From NCBI GenBank assembly GCA_963556195.1, contig OY744520.1, positions 151,304,107 to 151,368,106 of the forward strand: a DNA stretch of 64,000 bases. The letters are read 5' to 3'. The stretch comes from Sepiola atlantica (Eukaryota; Mollusca; Cephalopoda; Sepiida; Sepiolidae). Position 1 is the stretch's first letter. Each line of letters starts with the position of its first letter. Of the stretch, positions 59,720 to 64,000 are shown piece after piece. Position numbers and translations under genes: made by a program. The notes below the pieces were generated by a model. The model made no database searches. It had not been told where the DNA came from and saw only the letters and a list, made by a program, of their open reading frames with translations.

Positions 59720-59924
59720 AATACACGCCAACGACGAAGAAAAATAATACAAAAATATGTAAACGCATACATATATATATATGAGAAACCCATCATGTCA
59801 ATATTTCGATGTTATTGCATGACATTTTTCTTAAAATTATCATCCTGAGGAAGTCTTACAATAAAGACGAAACGTTGATGTATATATAGAAAATATCTCT
59901 TGGTTTTTCCTTTTTCATTTCCCA

Positions 59925-59932
<8 letters not shown>
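59720..59932 (+). mobile_element. Hammerhead/(TA)n repeat, copy 3 (best-preserved core)
   Basis: Matches the 3' half of 48655-49050, from attatcatcctgaggaag to the tttttcctttttcattt segment, then (TA)n from about 59927. Confidence 0.65.
59845..59872 (+). ncRNA. Hammerhead-like ribozyme core
   Basis: CTGAGGA at 59845-59851 fits CUGANGA. Stem II gtctt/aagac is a perfect 5 bp (59853-59857 with 59864-59868), and GAAAC follows at 59869-59873. Stem III and the cleavage triplet were not established. Confidence 0.5.
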
Positions 59933-59956
<24 letters not shown>

Positions 59957-59957
59957 C

Positions 59958-60032
<75 letters not shown>
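59927..60032. repeat. (TA)n with tac interruptions
   Basis: TA array following the hammerhead/(TA)n copy. Confidence 0.96.
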
Positions 60033-60033
<1 letters not shown>

Positions 60034-60102
60034 TTACTTATATTTTATGCACACATATATGTATCTATATATAGTCATCAAAAGTTTAATACGCAATTAA
60101 TT

Positions 60103-60150
60103 CACTGAAATTACTCCTATGGCAACTAACCATAGGAGTTAATTTCAGTG
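60103..60150. repeat. 20-bp-arm hairpin
   Basis: cactgaaattactcctatgg (60103-60122) is mirrored at 60130-60150 with one extra t, followed by a T-run on the plus strand. Terminator-like in shape, but the context is eukaryotic. Confidence 0.85.
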
Positions 60151-60185
60151 TTTTTTTTACATGAATGTGAGCTTCGTTATTCTAG

Positions 60186-60398
60186 ACTCTGACGTGCGAG
60201 GTGATGAACGCCGGAAACATTGTGGCCATCACTAACATGGACGCTGCCAACGTAGTGATCATCGGCAACCTCAAATTCAAAATCAATAATATATTCGCCG
60301 ACACTTTTGTTAGAATCGTTTTACGAACACACAGACAAGTTGACACTCACTCATTTGATGCGTTTTCACTCTGTTTCGTCATCGCTTGCTTAATATGA
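60186..60398 (+). CDS. Candidate exon, product unknown
   Basis: After gcttcgttattctag, a good splice-acceptor context with the TAG in frame, the plus strand opens as TLTCEVMNAGNIVAITNMD, AANVVIIGNLKFKINNIF, ADTFVRIVLRTHRQVDTHS. From 60186 to about 60290 the third codon positions are unusually rich in G and C for this window (gtgatcatcggcaacctc), which suggests real or recent coding. The hydrophobic alternation looks beta-rich. I recognise no family. No strong donor site is visible, and the frame ends at a TGA near 60398. It could be a lone exon of a long-intron gene, a retrocopy fragment or an unknown element. Confidence 0.3.
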   Translation, partial: TLTCEVMNAGNIVAITNMDAANVVIIGNLKFKINNIFADTFVRIVLRTHRQVDTHSFDAFSLCFVIACLI

Positions 60399-60897
60399 AA
60401 TTAACGTTTCACAGTAAAGTGCGATATTTGATCTAACATTAACATCGACGCGTGTGTGTTGTTTTGTGTAGAACTTTTTGGGAGACTGGGTTAAAATGTA
60501 TTATTACATAATAATAATTAGTAGTAATTTTCTAACATACAGTGTTACAACCAATGGCATAACCGGTAGAATTCTAATTCTGGAGACTATAACATTTTAT
60601 AATAATTAATGATTAGAATTTGTGTTGTATTGTTAAGTTTATCTTTTCTACACCACACCAGTCACTCCCGGTGAAACCTTAATTTAAATGTAGTGTATTT
60701 ATATCCAAATAATGCTGAGGCTCTAATTTTTTTAAGTAATAATAATTAGTAGTAATAGTAGTAGTCGTGGTAGTAGTACTGTTTTGATTCGTTTCATTCT
60801 TATCATAATTTATGCAAAATAATGTGCTGCAATTCTGTTCACTCGTGGTTCATATTACAGATTCGTATGGTTTAATATTTACACTGTTCGTCTGAGT

Positions 60898-61279
60898 ATT
60901 TATTTACTCCTCTCCAGGAGTTAGGCACAAGGCCAGTTTTTATCTTACTCCCACAAGTAGGATGTGACCCAATGTTGGATCGTGAAAGTGGGGGTTGAAA
61001 AGCCAGCGCCCGAGAGGTGAGCACTCTGGCCATTAAAAATTGCCTGGGCAGCTCCGTCGGCATTCTCCGGTAGGGGCGCCTCAGGCAGTAAGCAATAAAC
61101 TTACTCCTTCCCAAAGAGGGGAGGCGAAGCCTCGGAGGGTTAACCTCCTAGAACTGCACAGGACAGACCCATAGACCGGCGTAAATCAAGCCCCAAAGGC
61201 CAAGACAATACCAGTCTATGGGGTGCAGTATCCATCGGAACAGATACTACACTTTGATCTTAGGCAAAAGGCCAAGAAC
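60898..61279 (-). mobile_element. U2-snRNA-headed SINE-like element, copy 3 (full length)
   Basis: Minus strand opens ttcttggccttttgcctaag, atcaaagtgtagtatctgtt, matching U2 snRNA nt ~6-46 with one change in ggcta (to gccta). The body and tail follow as in copies 1 and 2. The 3' hairpin has lost one C on the left and the matching G on the right (actcc/ggagt in place of acctcc/ggaggt), so pairing is kept. No clear target-site duplication was found. Non-coding. Confidence 0.8.
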
Positions 61280-61299
61280 ATTTAGTCATATGTATCTCA

Positions 61300-62690
61300 C
61301 TACCGGAACACCAAGGATGCGTCAGGATTATATAGGGGAAATTTTATGAGCAACTTTGGATCCTATAAGTGTATAACAGGGAGACAAACGTACAGAGTAT
61401 GTTCGTTTATAATCCAGATTTAACAACATATTGAATGGAGGTACTCTATTGTGTTAGTGCAAACTTACGTTGAAACAGGAAATTTCGTCGGATCGCCAAA
61501 GTGACCTATCATTATATCCAAGTCTTTAGTCTTTCGATGGATGACCAGGTCTAATAAGTTTAGAAGTGGCTAGTATGTAATTTTCTTTAATAACATTAAA
61601 TAAATACACCGGTACCCTTTACAAAGGGTACTCATTGTCTCTATATAAAGAAAGAGGAATCCAACAACATTATGTTCGGTAATGTGTTCTTCAAACCAAA
61701 TGCATTTGGTGTTTATGTTTCTACATTATCTCTGATTAAACAACACTTTAAAATAGCTCTTGTCCTAATTAATTAGATAAAAAGTTAAAGCAAATAATGC
61801 CGACTTAATGTGTTTTGCTATTTTCACTAATAGAGATAAGAAGTGAGGATTAATTAGTATTTTAAATGATTGTTTCTGTATAGCGGATTACGATTTGCGG
61901 TAATCGCTTTTCGCATCATAATTTTACAATTAAACACTGTGTTATTCTTTGATTTTTGTTGTTTTGTTGTTTTGTCCTCTAAGATTAGTCCATGCTAATC
62001 AATTTTTTTTTATCTGCATTTCATTTCACTCGTTTTACTTTTTGCTTTTAGTTTCTAAATCTGTTTTATGGCTTCGATCCAACTATTATACTTTGTGTTT
62101 CTTTTCCTTCTGTATCCTGGCCACTTTCTCTTGTTTCAACCATGAAAATGCCCAAATTAGCGTGTATAATATTGTATTGATTGAAGAAGGGGGGCTTGCG
62201 AGGCTCTGATTGGTTGATCTTTATGACGTAATGAGCAACAGGACGTGTCTGAAATAGATCAAGTTCTGCACAAAAGGTGTCGATCACAAAGGCTCCAATG
62301 ATCAACATGGAATAAAAAAAACTCTGATGTAAGTTTATTAAGGATTATTCTGCGGTTCATCTTATACTGAAGATGAATACCAAAATATTGATTAAAAACA
62401 TTTAGCTTCAAATTAAATAATTAAACGTTCACGAACGACTATATAACAATTATGATCAAACGAAAACATTGCATCAAAATGAAATACCGTGGCACAGAAG
62501 CCGGGTATACCTAGTTTCAATGGTGCGTAGCGAACGGATAGTATTGTGACATTGTGACAATACACCCGTATAGAATGCCAGTGGAATGTTCACAACTATC
62601 ACTTCTTCAATACGTTCAAATGTGTAAAAGCTTATTTTCATAAGATATATGTAGCCAGTTTTTCACAACATTGGGCTGGTACGGTGGTAC
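61300..62690. other. AT-rich stretch, nothing recognised
   Basis: No features supported. Confidence 0.35.
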
Positions 62691-62694
62691 GGGG

Positions 62695-62870
62695 AAGTCG
62701 CATTTGGTATGTACCTACCTCCCACCGTTGGAAATGTGACAAAAAGTCGGACGCTGTTAATTCAAAAGCCAGCTTAATAGAGCTGATGCACTCGAGTCGA
62801 TAAAGAGTTACGTTGACATTTCCCGGTAGGGGTTCCTCAGGTGATTAGCAATACACGAAACTGTATTCAA
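62695..62870 (-). repeat. Degraded U2-headed SINE-like body fragment
   Basis: aaaagccagct-aatagagctgatgcactc and catttcccggtaggggttcctcaggtgattagcaata align with the central body of copies 1-3. Head and tail are not recognisable. Confidence 0.6.
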
Positions 62871-62879
62871 CGAAAGAAG

Positions 62880-64000
62880 ATAAAGTCTTGATTGACGGAC
62901 TTCCTATAACATCAGGTAATCATACCCCAGCATGCCATAAGTCACCAACTAAACAATGGCCGAGTCTCTACCGGACTTATTAACCTCGACTGGTATGAAC
63001 AATACACACTCAGATGTATCATCATGGTAGACAGACTAGGTTCTCAGAACGGGCAGAGATTTGGAGTTAAGACGATGCTGAATGCAGCACATTTCTTTGA
63101 TTGTGTAAACCAAATCTTTTTGGTGGGGATTTTGGATTTTGAAAATAATTTTACGCTGTACTTTAGTTTGGAAAATGAAATTCTGAAAGTCTCCATATAT
63201 GTGGACGTGTTATAGATATTGTAAATAGTATTATATTATTTACTATATGTGTATGAGATAGTGCTCGATATCGATGATAAACTTTAGGAAGACCTTAGTT
63301 TGAAAACATAGACACATTTATCTATCCATATAGAAAAAGCAGAATTGTCCATATGTGGGTATGTGTCTCGCGCCATCACAGTTTCATGAGTTATCTAAGA
63401 GCAAAATAAACCGCATATTTGGAATTAGTACCTTATCGATTTCAGAATTCTTGAATAGTTTTTTAAACGCATTATTCAAAATGGTCTGCCATTTTGGGTT
63501 CCTTTTTATCCGTCCGAACAACTACATATTGTTTACTTGATTTGGATAAAATATATTTGATAAATGTTGACTAATATATATTTACTTCAATGAAATTATT
63601 TTATGTTCTATTTATTTTAGACAATGGAACCATTTTAGATTAAAGCGAAGGAATCCCTACGGAGAACTCATAAACGATGTAAGACTTTTAAAAAATAAAG
63701 TATTCTTGCTTGTATCGCTGGGATTGGGAATAACCCGTTTCCTTTCTGATTCAAATGTTATGCAATCGCACGATCGAATCTTACACGAGATGATTGATTG
63801 TTTGTTTTGTTTTTTGCTATAGCGTTCCAGGTATTTCCTAGTCGATATCCATCATCATAAACCTGACTATTTTAAATAGAAAATAGATGACAACTATTTA
63901 AAAGGTGTTTTTAGCTACTAATCTTTACAATAAAATTCAAGAAAAGTTAAGAAACCTAGCTTAGTCGAGCTCTTCAGCTAATGTATTTATAAAGAGATAA
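62880..64000. other. AT-rich stretch to window end, nothing recognised
   Basis: Short frames only; no family resemblance. Confidence 0.35.

Noticed and set aside
60103..60160. Rho-independent terminator (hairpin plus T-run)
   Set aside because: Context is eukaryotic repeat DNA with no bacterial operon nearby.

Overview
This window reads as non-coding DNA from an invertebrate animal genome. It is AT-rich and full of long (TA)n, (ATT)n, (CT)n and (CA)n microsatellites, tRNA-like SINE fragments and broken retroelements. I found no intact protein gene, rRNA, true tRNA gene, operon or CRISPR array. The mix of Penelope-like elements, non-LTR retroelements with a restriction-like endonuclease, a DD37E Tc1/mariner-type transposase and many (TA)n-linked repeats suggests a mollusc, most likely a cephalopod such as an octopus. 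That assignment is inference.

Layout. At 1-8 kb there is a minus-strand Penelope-like RT/GIY-YIG remnant with its terminal repeat, a DD37E transposase remnant, a ~75-bp minisatellite, two tandem ~430-bp units carrying hammerhead-like cores that end in (TA)n, and a second Penelope endonuclease scrap. At 12-20 kb there are a foldback element, LINE remnants on both strands, old relatives of a U2-snRNA-headed repeat, and two more foldbacks. At 21.7-22.1 kb lies the first good U2-headed SINE-like copy. At 24.9-27.5 kb lies a second large LINE remnant, then an (ATT)n block and a near-perfect 100-bp palindrome. At 28-36 kb there are more Penelope terminal repeats, long (TA)n tracts, an anonymous open stretch at 30 kb and a 400-bp TA-rich minisatellite. 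At 36-44 kb the sequence is mostly featureless AT-rich DNA with a LINE tail and a SINE. At 44-49.3 kb there are tRNA-headed elements with internal (TA)n, a hammerhead-like/(TA)n repeat pair, and U2-headed copy 2 with a 7-bp target-site duplication. At 57-61.3 kb there are tandem tRNA-headed units, the youngest LINE 3' end, a well-preserved hammerhead-like core, a candidate exon and U2-headed copy 3.

The most interesting object is the family at 21736-22126, 47941-48300 and 60898-61279, all in minus orientation. Each copy joins the 5' end of U2 snRNA, including the branch-point recognition GTAGTA, to a ~300-nt GC-richer, strongly foldable body and a small hairpin next to a (TAAA)-like tail. At least five older fragments lie in the same window. 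The second theme is that many (TA)n arrays are not free-standing: they form fixed parts of several mobile families (tRNA-headed or hammerhead-bearing).
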